Origin: a bacterium endosymbiont of Escarpia laminata
Lineage (GTDB): Bacteria > Pseudomonadota > Gammaproteobacteria > Chromatiales > Chromatiaceae
DNA length: 64,000 bases
Direction: 5' to 3'
Assembly (NCBI GenBank): GCA_003660235.1
Contig: QGON01000063.1
Coordinates: 60,967-124,966, forward strand
This document shows positions 26,841-36,514 of the stretch, in pieces. The translations under genes were made by a program, and so were the position numbers. Positions within the stretch are counted from its first letter, which is position 1. Each line of letters opens with the position of its first letter. The notes beneath the pieces are model-generated. The model was not told the DNA's origin. It worked only from the letters and a program-made list of their open reading frames with translations, and searched no databases.

Positions 26841-28150
26841 TGGCAAAAAAACAAGATTCGCGGTCGGTCGCGGCCAGGGTTCTCAAAGAGGTGCTGGGGG
26901 GGCAATCCCTGTCGGAGGCAAGCGCACGCCTGCTGCCGCAACTGGAGGACGCCAAGGACCGGGGCCTGGCCCAGGAACTTTGCTATGGGGTGATGCGTTG
27001 GCATCCTCAGCTCGAAGCCCTGACCCGGCAGTTATTGAAGAAACCTCTGAAACCGAAGGATCTCGACATTCAGGCACTGCTTTTCATCGGCCTCTACCAG
27101 TTGCTGCATCTGCGTGTGGCGGATCACGCGGCGGTGCATGAGAGTGCCGGTGCAGCGGAACGCCTGGGTAAGCGCTGGGCCGTAGGCCTGGTCAACGGTG
27201 TGCTGCGGGCTTTTCAGCGGCAACAGGAGACGTTACTGGCAAAGGTCGATGCTGATCCCGCAGTGCGTTACCGCATGCCGATGTGGTTGCTGCAGCGTAT
27301 TCAACAGCGCTGGCCGCAGAACTGGCAGGAGACCGTTGAGGCCCTCAACAGTCGGCCGCCCATGAGCCTGCGGGTTAACCAACAGCTTGGTAGCCGTGAC
27401 GACTATCTGCAGAAACTTGCGGATGCCGGGATCGGGGCTCAGATTATCGAAGCCACCTGCTCAGGAATTACCCTCGATCAGGCGCTCGATGTGGGCAGTT
27501 TGCCCGGTTTCGATGATGGTCTGGTTTCGGTGCAGGATGGCGGCGCCCAATTGGCGGCGGAACTGCTGGGTCCCAAACCCGGAGAGTTGGTGCTCGATGC
27601 CTGCGCCGCACCCGGCGGCAAGAGCGGACATCTCCTCGAATTGGCGCCAGGGTTGCAGCTGACCGCTGTCGATGTGGATGGGCGGCGCCTGCTGAGGGTG
27701 CAGGAAAATCTTGAGCGGCTGGGACTTTCTGCCACCCTGGCTGAAGGTGACGCCGCTGCGCCTTCCGGAGACTGGTCAGCGCAGACCTACGACCGAATCC
27801 TGCTCGATGTGCCCTGTTCCGCCACGGGCGTCATTCGCCGCCATCCCGATATCAAGTTTTTGCGCCGGGAGGAGGATATTGCGCCAGTGGTAGAGTTGCA
27901 GCGGTCTATCCTGACGGCCATCTGGCCACTGCTCAAACCGGGTGGACGGCTGCTCTATGCGACCTGCTCGATGCTGCCGGAGGAGAACGAGCAGCAGGTC
28001 GCCGCTTTTCTGGCGGTGGAGGAGAGCGCCAGAGAGTGCGGGATTGATGTGCCATGGGGTGAAACCTGTGCCTTGGGACGCCAGATCAGACCGGGCGACT
28101 CCTCCATGGACGGTTTCTACTACGCCTGTCTGGAGAAGAGGGCGAAATGA
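26840..28150 (+). CDS. rsmB: 16S rRNA (cytosine(967)-C(5))-methyltransferase RsmB
   Basis: 436 residues. An N-terminal NusB-like RNA-binding domain (~5-140) is joined to a Rossmann methyltransferase. SAM-binding and catalytic blocks: LDACAAPGGKSGHLLEL (~248), LLDVPCSATGVIRRHPD (~318, first catalytic Cys) and LLYATCSMLPEENE (~370, second catalytic Cys). It methylates C967 of 16S rRNA. Its ATG overlaps the fmt stop codon. Confidence 0.96.
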   Translation: MAKKQDSRSVAARVLKEVLGGQSLSEASARLLPQLEDAKDRGLAQELCYGVMRWHPQLEALTRQLLKKPLKPKDLDIQALLFIGLYQLLHLRVADHAAVHESAGAAERLGKRWAVGLVNGVLRAFQRQQETLLAKVDADPAVRYRMPMWLLQRIQQRWPQNWQETVEALNSRPPMSLRVNQQLGSRDDYLQKLADAGIGAQIIEATCSGITLDQALDVGSLPGFDDGLVSVQDGGAQLAAELLGPKPGELVLDACAAPGGKSGHLLELAPGLQLTAVDVDGRRLLRVQENLERLGLSATLAEGDAAAPSGDWSAQTYDRILLDVPCSATGVIRRHPDIKFLRREEDIAPVVELQRSILTAIWPLLKPGGRLLYATCSMLPEENEQQVAAFLAVEESARECGIDVPWGETCALGRQIRPGDSSMDGFYYACLEKRAK

Positions 28151-28701
28151 GCGGAGCATACCGTCTTTTACTGCTTTACCTCCTGCTCTCTTTGGGAACA
28201 TCAGCCTGGTCTGCCGACTTTGCGGTCAAGGAGGTACAGATAGAGTTGCAGGATCAGCGTTACCAGTTGAGTGCCCTCATCGATTTTCAATTGAGCGAGC
28301 AGGCGCTGGAGGCGCTGAGTAACGGGGTGCCGCTGACGCTGGAGGTACATCTCATCGTAGAGAAGACCTGGCACCGGTTTTGGGAGCCGCTGCCCTATGA
28401 AGGTTATCTGCGCTACCAGATCCGGTTTTTAGCGTTGACCGGACTCTATCGGGTGGTGGATCTGCAGAGTGGCGAGGAGCAGAGTTTCGTCACCCGTGAA
28501 GCGGCGCTGCGGGCGCTGGGGGAGATCGATGAGCTGGTGCTGGTGGCACAGGCAGAGTTGATTAGCGGTGAACACTATCAGCTGCGGCTGCGGGCAGGGT
28601 TGGATATCGAATCCTTGCCGCTGCCGCTGCGCCCCCTGGCCTATCTCGGCACAGGCTGGAAACTGACAACCGGGTGGACCCGATGGCCTCTACAACCCTG
28701 A
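28147..28701 (+). CDS. DUF4390 domain-containing exported protein
   Basis: 184 residues with a signal peptide (LLLLYLLLSLGTSAWSA) and a single conserved domain rich in alternating hydrophobic beta strands. DUF4390 proteins are regularly encoded between rsmB and ntrY in gamma- and betaproteobacteria; function unknown, probably periplasmic and possibly connected to the NtrY sensor. Starts within an ATGA overlap with rsmB. Confidence 0.85.
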   Translation: MSGAYRLLLLYLLLSLGTSAWSADFAVKEVQIELQDQRYQLSALIDFQLSEQALEALSNGVPLTLEVHLIVEKTWHRFWEPLPYEGYLRYQIRFLALTGLYRVVDLQSGEEQSFVTREAALRALGEIDELVLVAQAELISGEHYQLRLRAGLDIESLPLPLRPLAYLGTGWKLTTGWTRWPLQP

Positions 28702-30854
28702 AATCCATGCGTATGGGCGGACTGTCAGTGGCGCTGCTGCTGACACTGCTGTTGACGTCGCTGCATCTGATGAGCAGCGCGGTACAGAATTCCGCTGAAC
28801 TGAGTCGCTATTTCGTGCCTCTGCTGGTGGTTTCCATCACCGGCATGTTCATCCTGCTCGGACTGATCATCTACAATAGTATCCGCCTGATAAGACAGTA
28901 TGCGCGGCAGCGGCCGGGATCCCGCCTGATCCTGCGCATGGTGGTGTTGTTCAGCGCGATCTCGCTGGCGCCTGTCGGGGTGGTCTACTACTACTCCTTT
29001 GGTTTTCTCCAGGCGGGCATCGACAGCTGGTTCGATGTGGATATCGACCGTGCGATGGAGGATGCCCGTGAGTTGGGCCAGTCCGCGTTGGGTCTGAATC
29101 AGCGGCTGCTGCTCAAATACACCGAGCAATTGTTGAACAGCATCGATGACCAGTCTGAGACGGCCCTCTCCCTGGCGATTGCCGAACTGCGGCAGCAGTC
29201 AGGGGCGGTGGAGCTGGCGCTCACCGATCCGGGTGGACAGATCATCGCCTACGCCAATGTGGATCCGACCGTGCTGGCGCCGGGTGTCCCTGACAGCGCG
29301 ATTCGACAGCAGTTGCGAACCGGCAATGATTATGTCGCCTTGGAGCATGGCAAGGATGATCTGATGATTCGGGTAGCGGTGAGGGATCCATTGAACCGCC
29401 CCTTTATTCTGCAAGGGCTCTACCCGACGTCCACCCGCATCAGTGGGCTTTCGGAGAAACTGGAGCTGGCCTATAACCGGTACAAGGAGCTGGCGTATCT
29501 GCGTCAGTCTCTGAAGTGGAATTTCTCTCTGACCCTATCGCTGGTGCTGCTGTTTGGTGTTTTGTCTGCAATCTGGGCAGCCTTCTTCACCGCACGTCGC
29601 ATGGTGGCGCCTATCGCTAATATTGCGGCGGGTACCCGGGCGGTAGCGGAAGGTGACTACGATCGCCAGCTGCCGGTGCCTCACCGGGCGGACGAACTGG
29701 CCTTTCTGGTCGCATCGTTCAATGCAATGACCCGGCGCATCGCCCAGGCCAGGGATCAGGCGGATCGCAGTCAGCGCGAGGTGGAAGGGCAGCGTGCTTA
29801 CCTGGAAACAGTGCTCGGCAGCCTCTCCTCCGGTGTGATGACCTTTGATGCCACGCGCAATCTGCAGACTGCCAACCCGGCGGCTGGAAAGATCCTGGGG
29901 AGCGATCTTGGTCGTCTGATTGGGGTACAGTTGCAGGAGTTGGCGTTGGAGTCCCCCGTATTGCGTCAGTTTGTCGAGATCCTGCAGACACCTCTATTGA
30001 ATCCGGACGAAGAGTGGAAGGGTGAGGTGACACTCTTCGGCGGTGAGGGGAGAAAGGTTTTGATCTGCAGAAGTACACCCTTTGCCCAGCCCAACGGGCG
30101 CAACGGCCATATCATCCTGTTCGATGATGTTACCGCCCTGATCCGCGCCCAGCGGGATGCGGCCTGGGGTGAAGTGGCGCGTCGCCTTGCCCATGAGATC
30201 AAGAACCCGTTGACGCCGATCCAGCTCTCGGCGGAACGCCTGCGGCACAAATATCTTCACACCATGCCGGAGCAGGATGCCAGGGTGCTGGATCGTGCAA
30301 CCCACACCATCGTGCAGCAGGTGGAGGCGATGAAGGAGATGGTCAATGATTTCTCTGAATATGCGCGCCCCCCACAAATGAAGGCCAAGCCTTTGCAGGC
30401 CGATAGGCTGATCAGCGAGGTGGTGGATCTCTACAGGGGGATCGATAAGGAGATCTGTCTTGATGTTTCTCTGCAGGCTGGCACCAGTCAGATTGAAGCG
30501 GATTCCCTGCGGCTGCGCCAGGTGGTGCATAATCTGGTGAAAAATGCTCAAGAGGCGGTTGCCGGTCAGGACGATGGCTGCGTGTCGGTTTCCACTCAGA
30601 TCATTGAGCGGGAAGACCATGCCTTTTTTGAGATGCGGGTGCAGGATAACGGACCCGGTTTCAGTGAAGAGATGCTGCAACATCTGTTTGAACCCTATGT
30701 AACCTCAAAACCAAAGGGTACCGGTTTGGGGCTGGCGATCGTAAAGAAGATTGTGGAGGAGCATGGCGGTATCATCTGGGCTGAGAACTGTTCAGACGGT
30801 GCCTGTCTGACCCTGCAACTGCCCGTGTTATGTGGTACGGAGGAAGAAGAATAA
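28683..30854 (+). CDS. ntrY: NtrY-like sensor histidine kinase
   Basis: About 723 residues. Two N-terminal helices plus a third (~10-30, 40-66, 80-100), a periplasmic sensor region (~110-275), a further helix (~282-305), HAMP (~305-360), PAS (~370-480), HisKA with the phospho-accepting His in HEIKNPLTPIQLSAERL (~510), and HATPase with NLVKNAQEAV (N box), DNGPGFSEE and GTGLGLAIVKK. It senses an unknown envelope or redox cue and phosphorylates NtrX. The ATG at 28683 is preferred to a GTG at 28674; both overlap the DUF4390 gene, implying coupling. Confidence 0.92.
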   Translation: MASTTLKSMRMGGLSVALLLTLLLTSLHLMSSAVQNSAELSRYFVPLLVVSITGMFILLGLIIYNSIRLIRQYARQRPGSRLILRMVVLFSAISLAPVGVVYYYSFGFLQAGIDSWFDVDIDRAMEDARELGQSALGLNQRLLLKYTEQLLNSIDDQSETALSLAIAELRQQSGAVELALTDPGGQIIAYANVDPTVLAPGVPDSAIRQQLRTGNDYVALEHGKDDLMIRVAVRDPLNRPFILQGLYPTSTRISGLSEKLELAYNRYKELAYLRQSLKWNFSLTLSLVLLFGVLSAIWAAFFTARRMVAPIANIAAGTRAVAEGDYDRQLPVPHRADELAFLVASFNAMTRRIAQARDQADRSQREVEGQRAYLETVLGSLSSGVMTFDATRNLQTANPAAGKILGSDLGRLIGVQLQELALESPVLRQFVEILQTPLLNPDEEWKGEVTLFGGEGRKVLICRSTPFAQPNGRNGHIILFDDVTALIRAQRDAAWGEVARRLAHEIKNPLTPIQLSAERLRHKYLHTMPEQDARVLDRATHTIVQQVEAMKEMVNDFSEYARPPQMKAKPLQADRLISEVVDLYRGIDKEICLDVSLQAGTSQIEADSLRLRQVVHNLVKNAQEAVAGQDDGCVSVSTQIIEREDHAFFEMRVQDNGPGFSEEMLQHLFEPYVTSKPKGTGLGLAIVKKIVEEHGGIIWAENCSDGACLTLQLPVLCGTEEEE

Positions 30855-32221
30855 TGAGTGCATCCCATATCCTGGTGGTGGATGATGAGCCGGATATCCG
30901 CAATCTCGTCAAAGAGATCCTGGAGGATGAAGGCTACGAAGTGGTGGTCGCAGAGAACGGTGCAACCGCCCGTCAGGCCCTGCGGGATCGTCGCCCAGAC
31001 CTTGTGCTGCTCGATATCTGGATGCCGGACGTGGACGGCATCACCCTGCTGAAAGAGTGGGGTGAGGACGAGGGCCTGCCCTGCCCGATTATTATGATGT
31101 CGGGTCACGGCACGGTGGAGACGGCGGTGGAGGCAACCCGTCTTGGGGCCTACGACTTTCTTGAGAAACCCCTCTCCCTTGCCAAGCTGCTGTTAACGGT
31201 GGAGCGTTCCCTCGAGGCCGAGCAGTTGAAACAGGAGAATGTGGGGCTGCGTCGACACTCCATGCCGATCCATGAGCCGACCGGCAAGAGCCCGATGATG
31301 CAGCGTCTGAAGGAACAGGTGAAGCGGATCGCTCAGCACGACACCTGGGTGCTGATCACCGGTGAACCCGGCAGCGGCAGGGAGACGCTGGCCCGCTATC
31401 TCCATATGCAGAGCGTGCGCCGGGACCGCCCATTTGTCGATGTGGCGGTGAGTTCCATTGCCAGCGAAAATGCTGCGCGGGAGTTGTTCGGCAGCGAGGA
31501 GGGGGGGCGTATCCACTACGGCCGTCTGGAGCAGGCCGCTGGTGGCACGCTGTTTCTGGACGAGGTGGCGGATATGGATCTGGAGGCGCAGTCCCAGCTG
31601 TTGGGCGCCTTGGATACCGGTGCCTTTCTGCGGGTGGGTGGTACAGATCCTGTGAGCATCGACGTGCGCATCATCGCCGCAACCCATAAAAACCTCGAAG
31701 AGTCGGTGCAGAGTGGCGATTTTCGGGAAGACCTGTTCTATCATCTGAACGTAGTCCCCCTGCGTGTGCCCCCCTTGCGGGAGCACCCGGAGGATGTGCC
31801 GGACTTGCTTAACTTCTACGTCGATCATTTTGTCGCACATGAAAAGTTGCCCTACCGGCGTTTCAATGTGGGTGCACAGAATTTTCTGCGCAACCACCCC
31901 TGGTACGGCAATGTACGAGAGCTTAAAAATCTGGTGCAGCGACTGCTGATTCTCGGAGCGGGAGACGAGGTTTCCCAGGATGAAGTCGAGGCGGCGCTGG
32001 GTGCGCCGGAGCTCAGAAGCGGAGATGGTGGGGGGGGGGTAGCCTCCTTCGATTTGCCGTTGAGGCAGGCCAGGGAGCAGTTTGAAAAGGCCTATCTTGA
32101 ATACCAGTTGCACAAGCACGAAGGCAATATCTCCCGTATGGCAAAGGATGTGGGGATGGAGCGCACCCATCTCTATCGTAAGCTGCGTTCTCTGGAAATC
32201 GAGATAAAGGACCGGCGCTAG
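30854..32221 (+). CDS. ntrX: NtrX-like response regulator with degenerate AAA+ domain
   Basis: 455 residues: receiver domain (acid pocket D10/D11, phospho-acceptor D54, K near 104), AAA+ domain, and Fis-type HTH at the C-terminus (GNISRMAKDVGMERTHLYRKL). The AAA+ part is abnormal: Walker A reads GEPGSGRE with Arg in place of the invariant Lys, and the sigma54-contact GAFTGA loop is missing, replaced by a short ELFGSEEGGRIHYG segment. Walker B LFLDEVADMD is kept. It probably acts as a DNA-binding regulator of sigma70 promoters rather than a sigma54 activator. The start at 30854 has GGAGGAAG upstream and overlaps the ntrY stop. Confidence 0.92.
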   Translation: MSASHILVVDDEPDIRNLVKEILEDEGYEVVVAENGATARQALRDRRPDLVLLDIWMPDVDGITLLKEWGEDEGLPCPIIMMSGHGTVETAVEATRLGAYDFLEKPLSLAKLLLTVERSLEAEQLKQENVGLRRHSMPIHEPTGKSPMMQRLKEQVKRIAQHDTWVLITGEPGSGRETLARYLHMQSVRRDRPFVDVAVSSIASENAARELFGSEEGGRIHYGRLEQAAGGTLFLDEVADMDLEAQSQLLGALDTGAFLRVGGTDPVSIDVRIIAATHKNLEESVQSGDFREDLFYHLNVVPLRVPPLREHPEDVPDLLNFYVDHFVAHEKLPYRRFNVGAQNFLRNHPWYGNVRELKNLVQRLLILGAGDEVSQDEVEAALGAPELRSGDGGGGVASFDLPLRQAREQFEKAYLEYQLHKHEGNISRMAKDVGMERTHLYRKLRSLEIEIKDRR

Positions 32222-32390
32222 TGAACGTGTCATTTCTCGCATAGTGAGAAAATCCAGTCCGCTTAACCTATTGATGGCACAGCGGTTTGAGATCTCTCCC
32301 TACGGACGAGATGACAACGATCCAATTAATCAGAAGCTCTCAGGCTGAAAATGGCGTTTCTGAACAGGTAATAGTGTAGGAATAAAAATA

Positions 32391-33764
32391 ATGAAAATTA
32401 TCATCCTTGGTGCCGGGCAGGTGGGGCGCTCAGTCGCCAATGCCCTGGTGCATGAGGACAACGATATTACGGTGGTGGACCAGAAAAACGACCTGCTGCT
32501 GGAACTGCAGGATCGGCTCGATCTTGGAATTGTGCAGGGACATGCCGGGCAGCCGGATGTATTGCGTCGCGCCGGGGCTGAAGATGCCGATATGATCCTG
32601 GCGGTGACCAACAGCGATGAGACCAATATGGTTGCCTGTCAGGTTGCCTACACCCTGTTCCACACCCCCATGAAGATTGCCAGGGTTCGGGCGCAGGGTT
32701 ATCTCGACTATCCTGAGATCTTTGCCCCAGAGGTCTTTCCGGTTGATGTGCTGATCAGTCCGGAGCAGTTGGTCACAAATTATATCCTGCGCCTGGTGGA
32801 GTATCCCGGTGCCCTGCAGGTACTCGACTTCGCGGGAGGACGTGTTCGCCTGGTGGCAGTCAAGGCCTACTATGACGGCCCTTTGGTCGGGCATAAGCTC
32901 CGCACGCTCTATGACCATATCCCGAACACTGATGTCCGCGTGGCAGCGATCTACCGGGAAGGCGAGGTCATACAGCCGTTGGGTGATACGGTGATTGAAG
33001 TGGATGACGAGGTTTTTTTCATCGCAGCCACAGAGAATATTCGTGCGGTGATGAGTGAGTTGCGCAAGCAGGAGAAGCGATACAAACGGCTGATCTTCGC
33101 CGGTGCAGGAAATATCGGCAGGCGGCTGGCACAGTCCCTGGAGTCGAAATACCGGGTAAAACTCATCGAATCCGACCAGAATCGGGCGCGGGAGATCGCT
33201 GAGCGTCTCGACAAGACAATCGTGCTGCACGGCGATGCGGCGGACGAGGACCTGCTGCTGGAGGAGAACATTGAGAATACTGATGTTTTCTGCGCCGTCA
33301 CCAACGACGATGAGGCCAATATCCTTTCGGCGATGCTGGCCAAGCGGCTCGGCGCCGGCAAGGTGATGGCGCTGATCAATCGGGCAGCCTATGTCGATCT
33401 GGTGCAGAGTGGTCCCATCGATATCGCCATCTCGCCGGAACTGGCCACAATCGGCAGTCTCCTGACCCATGTGCGGCGGGGTGATGTCGTGGTAGTACAC
33501 TCCCTGCGGCGGGGTGCTGCCGAGGCTATAGAGGCGGTGGCTCACGGTGATCGGGGTTCCTCCAAGGTGGTGGGGCGCACCATCGATGAGATCAAGTTGC
33601 CCAAAGGGGCCAGCATCGGTGCAGTGGTGCGGGGAGAGGAAGTGCTGATCGCCCACCACGATACCACCATCGAGAGCGGCGACCACGTGATTCTCTTTCT
33701 GGTTGATAAACGGCAAATCAGGGATGTGGAGAAGTTGTTTCAGGTTGGGGTTACATTTCTTTAA
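32391..33764 (+). CDS. trkA: Trk potassium uptake regulatory protein TrkA
   Basis: 457-residue cytoplasmic gating protein with two RCK units, each an N-terminal NAD-binding Rossmann fold ([13 protein letters not shown] at 3-15; [12 protein letters not shown] at ~237) and a TrkA-C domain. It binds nucleotides and controls the TrkH channel encoded next. Preceded by a 170-base gap after ntrX, so it may have its own promoter. Confidence 0.96.
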   Translation: MKIIILGAGQVGRSVANALVHEDNDITVVDQKNDLLLELQDRLDLGIVQGHAGQPDVLRRAGAEDADMILAVTNSDETNMVACQVAYTLFHTPMKIARVRAQGYLDYPEIFAPEVFPVDVLISPEQLVTNYILRLVEYPGALQVLDFAGGRVRLVAVKAYYDGPLVGHKLRTLYDHIPNTDVRVAAIYREGEVIQPLGDTVIEVDDEVFFIAATENIRAVMSELRKQEKRYKRLIFAGAGNIGRRLAQSLESKYRVKLIESDQNRAREIAERLDKTIVLHGDAADEDLLLEENIENTDVFCAVTNDDEANILSAMLAKRLGAGKVMALINRAAYVDLVQSGPIDIAISPELATIGSLLTHVRRGDVVVVHSLRRGAAEAIEAVAHGDRGSSKVVGRTIDEIKLPKGASIGAVVRGEEVLIAHHDTTIESGDHVILFLVDKRQIRDVEKLFQVGVTFL

Positions 33765-33887
33765 AAAAGGTTAAAGGTGAAAGGACAAAAACAGTGGTGA
33801 TTTCATTAAAGCCCGGTGGTAGGCATCTTGTTCCGAAGCTTGCTCAAGGCGGTTTTCCTTTAACCTTTAACCTTTAACCTATTTTTT
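33763..33887. repeat. inverted repeat with TTTAACC tandem motifs between trkA and trkH
   Basis: The left arm AAAAAAGGTTAAAGGTGAAAGG (read here as A-run plus GGTTAAAGGTGAAAGG, 33763-33784) faces a right arm CCTTTAACCTTTAACC with a third CTTTAAC unit and a T-run (33856-33887). The transcript could fold into a hairpin of ~15 bp with a ~70-base loop ending in TTTTTT directly at the trkH ATG. It may terminate trkA transcripts or mask trkH translation. Confidence 0.6.
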
Positions 33888-35339
33888 ATGCATTTCTCCG
33901 TCGTCCAGCGCATTCTCGGTGTCCTGCTCATGCTCTTTAGCCTGACCATGCTGCCACCGATGCTGGTGTCGCTCTGGTTTGGAGATGGGGAGCTGATTGG
34001 TTTCACCGATGGCTTTATCCTGACCTTGGGGCTGGGGTTGGCAATTTGGGCGCCGGTGCGCAGACGGCATCAGGAGTTGCGGGTCAGGGACGGCTTCCTG
34101 GTGGTGGTGATGTTCTGGACCGTATTGGGTTTGACCGGTGCCTTGCCGTTCATGCTCTCAGAAAGTGCGGACATGACGATAACCGATGCGATATTTGAGT
34201 CGGTCTCCGGGCTTACCACTACTGGGGCAACGGTGATCATCGGGATCGATTATCTGCCTCCGTCGATCCTCTATTACCGGCAGCAGCTGCAGTGGCTTGG
34301 CGGCATGGGTATCATCGTCCTCGCAGTGGCCGTGTTGCCGATGCTGGGCATTGGTGGCATGCAGCTCTATCGTGCGGAGACGCCGGGGCCGATGAAGGAT
34401 AGTAAGCTGACGCCACGCATCACCGAGACGGCAAAGGCGCTCTGGTATATCTATCTTGGACTCACTGTCAGTTGTGCCCTGGCCTATTGGGGGGCGGGTA
34501 TGACGCCCTTTGACGCGCTGGGACATGCTTTTTCGACAGTGGCGATTGGCGGTTTTTCAACCCATGACGCAAGCATAGGGTATTTTGACAGTACCCTGAT
34601 TGAGATGATTGCAGTCGTCTTCATGGTGCTCTCCGGGGTCAATTTCGCCCTCCATTTTCTCGTCGTTCGGCGCAGGTCGCTGAGTATCTATCTGGGGGAT
34701 TCCGAATTTCGACTCTATATTGCAACGCTTGGAGTGGTCACCCTGATGGTGGTAGTTGCACTCTATGGCATGGGCATCTACTCCGATTGGAGTGAAGCGT
34801 TCACCCAGGGGCTGTTTCAGGCGGTCTCCATCGGCACAACCACCGGATTTACCACGACTGACTACTCACTTTGGCCCGGCGTGATTTCGATTCTGCTGCT
34901 CTTTACCAGCTTTATTGGTGGCTGTGCCGGTTCCACTGGCGGGGGTATCAAGGTGATTCGCTTTCTGCTGCTGATCAAGCAGGGGATGCGGGAGATCAAT
35001 CGCCTGATCCACCCCAGTGCCCAGATTCCCATCCGGGTCGGAGACAAGACTATCCCCAGGCGGGTCGTTGAGGCGGTGTGGGGCTTTTTCGCCCTCTATG
35101 TGGCCAGTTTTACCGTCATGTACATGGCATTGGCATTCACCGGGCTGGACCTGATGACCGCCTTCTCTGCGGTGGGCGCGAGTATCAATAACCTGGGGCC
35201 GGGACTAGCCGGTGTTGGTGCCAACTATGCGGGTCTAAATGACACGGCAAAACTGATCCTCTGCTTCGCGATGCTTCTTGGGCGGCTGGAGATTTTTACT
35301 TTGCTGGTGCTGCTGACCCCTGCCTTCTGGCGCAAATAG
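33888..35339 (+). CDS. trkH: Trk potassium transporter membrane subunit TrkH
   Basis: 483 residues with four repeated M1-P-M2 units. Selectivity-filter segments are visible as ESVSGLTTTGATVI (~103), AFSTVAIGGFSTHD (~215), ISIGTTTGFTTTDY (~312) and FSAVGASINNLGPG (~428). It forms the membrane K+ pathway gated by TrkA. The N-terminus MHFSVVQRILGVLLMLFSLT is standard although no Shine-Dalgarno is visible; the start follows directly after the T-run of an inverted repeat. Confidence 0.95.
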   Translation: MHFSVVQRILGVLLMLFSLTMLPPMLVSLWFGDGELIGFTDGFILTLGLGLAIWAPVRRRHQELRVRDGFLVVVMFWTVLGLTGALPFMLSESADMTITDAIFESVSGLTTTGATVIIGIDYLPPSILYYRQQLQWLGGMGIIVLAVAVLPMLGIGGMQLYRAETPGPMKDSKLTPRITETAKALWYIYLGLTVSCALAYWGAGMTPFDALGHAFSTVAIGGFSTHDASIGYFDSTLIEMIAVVFMVLSGVNFALHFLVVRRRSLSIYLGDSEFRLYIATLGVVTLMVVVALYGMGIYSDWSEAFTQGLFQAVSIGTTTGFTTTDYSLWPGVISILLLFTSFIGGCAGSTGGGIKVIRFLLLIKQGMREINRLIHPSAQIPIRVGDKTIPRRVVEAVWGFFALYVASFTVMYMALAFTGLDLMTAFSAVGASINNLGPGLAGVGANYAGLNDTAKLILCFAMLLGRLEIFTLLVLLTPAFWRK

Positions 35340-35673
35340 CGTGGGTCAAAACCGTTTTAGGGGTTATTGTCCGACCCCTGACTTGGGAATGCGATTTTTC
35401 TGCAAACAACGCTAAAAGCGCAAATGCGTTGATTTCGCCTGAAAACCTGATCGCTATCCCTCTGCATACCTGTTCAATCAACATGGGATTTGGCTTTCTG
35501 GACTAACACAATGCCGCGTGACACAAGGAAAAACCCCGTTATTTGCGGACAGAAAGCTGCGGTGGATGAAACCAACAAATATGGGTCTGGCCAGGGATTT
35601 GGTTCTTGTTCTGCGATCCAGGATGCCGGTGGAACTTATTTCCAGTAAATACAATTGGTTGAGGTTATTAGCG
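35340..35673. other. intergenic, no supported gene
   Basis: Only short frames are present; a 45-codon frame from the ATG near 35511 has no ribosome site. Nothing recognised apart from the hairpins that follow. Confidence 0.5.
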
Positions 35674-35701
35674 AGCCGATGAAGATTATTTTTCATCGGC
35701 T
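35674..35701 (+). other. strong 10-bp hairpin
   Basis: AGCCGATGAA (35674-35683) pairs perfectly with TTCATCGGCT (35692-35701) around an AT-rich loop, with only a short T stretch after it. Possibly a weak terminator or part of a longer structured transcript. Confidence 0.5.
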
Positions 35702-35738
35702 TTGAACTATCTTTGAAGATACCGGTCTTATTTTACAA

Positions 35739-35857
35739 GTCGCGACGACTGATAGGGCTGCTTCCCTCCCTTGGCGGCCCGCCCTTCCCGGTGACCCCAT
35801 CCGGGAAGATCGACCCCGAACGCCTTTCCCCTTTAGGTGTTCGGGGTCTTCTTTTTT
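35739..35857 (+). ncRNA. candidate small RNA ending in an intrinsic terminator
   Basis: The segment contains a perfect hairpin CTTCCCGG/CCGGGAAG (35784-35808) followed by a long terminator stem GACCCCGAAC...GTTCGGGGTC (35812-35848) and TTCTTTTTT. No gene on the plus strand precedes it for more than 350 bases. A possible promoter is TTGAAC at ~35702 with an AT-rich -10 about 18 bases later. It does not match 4.5S, 6S or tmRNA. Existence inferred only. Confidence 0.4.
35812..35857 (+). terminator. intrinsic terminator
   Basis: Ten-plus base-pair stem GACCCCGAACgCC/GGtGTTCGGGGTC followed by a T-rich tract on the plus strand. It lies downstream of trkH and of the candidate small RNA, and tail-to-tail with ysxC. 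Confidence 0.8.
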
Positions 35858-35892
35858 GCCCTGTTGATTTTCTATCACGAACTTCTTTGGGC

Positions 35893-36504
35893 TTATTTCG
35901 CTTCGTCCTGGTCCAGGTCAAACCAAATATCGAGCAGCTGATGCACTTCGGCGATACCCTGGCGTTTTGGGGATGAAAAAAGCTGCACCGTAATCTCCGG
36001 GTACTCTTTCAGCGTTTCTCTGACCTTCAGGAGTGTGCTGTTGGCTGCTCCCCGTTTCAGCTTGTCCGCTTTTGTCAGCAGGATGTGAGTGGGGAGGCCC
36101 TGGTGGGTGTTCCATTCCAGCATCTGCCGGTCAAAATCCTTTAACGGGTGGCGAACATCCATTAATAATATCAGGCCGCGCAGAGACTGCCGCTGTGCCA
36201 GATAGTCTGCGAGTGCTTCCTGCCACTGGCGTTTTACCGCCTCCGCCACCTTAGCGTAGCCGTATCCCGGCAGGTCGACCAGACGCCTGTTCTCATCCAG
36301 TGAAAAGAAGTTCAGCAGTTGGGTCCGCCCTGGGGTTTTGCTGGTGCGCGCCAGGCTTTTTTGCTGACATAACGCATTGAGGGCGCTGGACTTTCCGGTA
36401 TTTGAGCGACCGGCAAATGCTACTTCAATACCTGTGTCGGCGGGACTTTGAGAGAGCTTGGCCGCGCTGGTGAGAAACTGTGCGCGGTGGTAAAAGGGGT
36501 TCAT
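35893..36504 (-). CDS. ysxC: ribosome biogenesis GTP-binding protein YsxC/EngB
   Basis: 203-residue TrmE-Era-type GTPase required for 50S assembly. G1 is GRSNTGKSS (~32-40), G2 the Thr of KTPGRTQ (~59), G3 DLPGYGYA (~77-84), G4 TKADK (~144-148). The length and the N-terminal [12 protein letters not shown] are typical. Ten bases separate it from the hemerythrin gene upstream on the same strand. Confidence 0.95.
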   Translation of the reverse strand: MNPFYHRAQFLTSAAKLSQSPADTGIEVAFAGRSNTGKSSALNALCQQKSLARTSKTPGRTQLLNFFSLDENRRLVDLPGYGYAKVAEAVKRQWQEALADYLAQRQSLRGLILLMDVRHPLKDFDRQMLEWNTHQGLPTHILLTKADKLKRGAANSTLLKVRETLKEYPEITVQLFSSPKRQGIAEVHQLLDIWFDLDQDEAK

Positions 36505-36514
36505 AAAAGGTAGA

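Noticed and set aside
32430..33716. 428-residue minus-strand frame opposite trkA
   Set aside because: Shadow of trkA; composition is typical of antisense frames.
35755..35810. 4.5S (SRP) RNA suggested by GGCTGCTTCC
   Set aside because: The conserved asymmetric loop and GGAAGCAGCC context with AGG/GAA pairing are not present in the right order on either strand.
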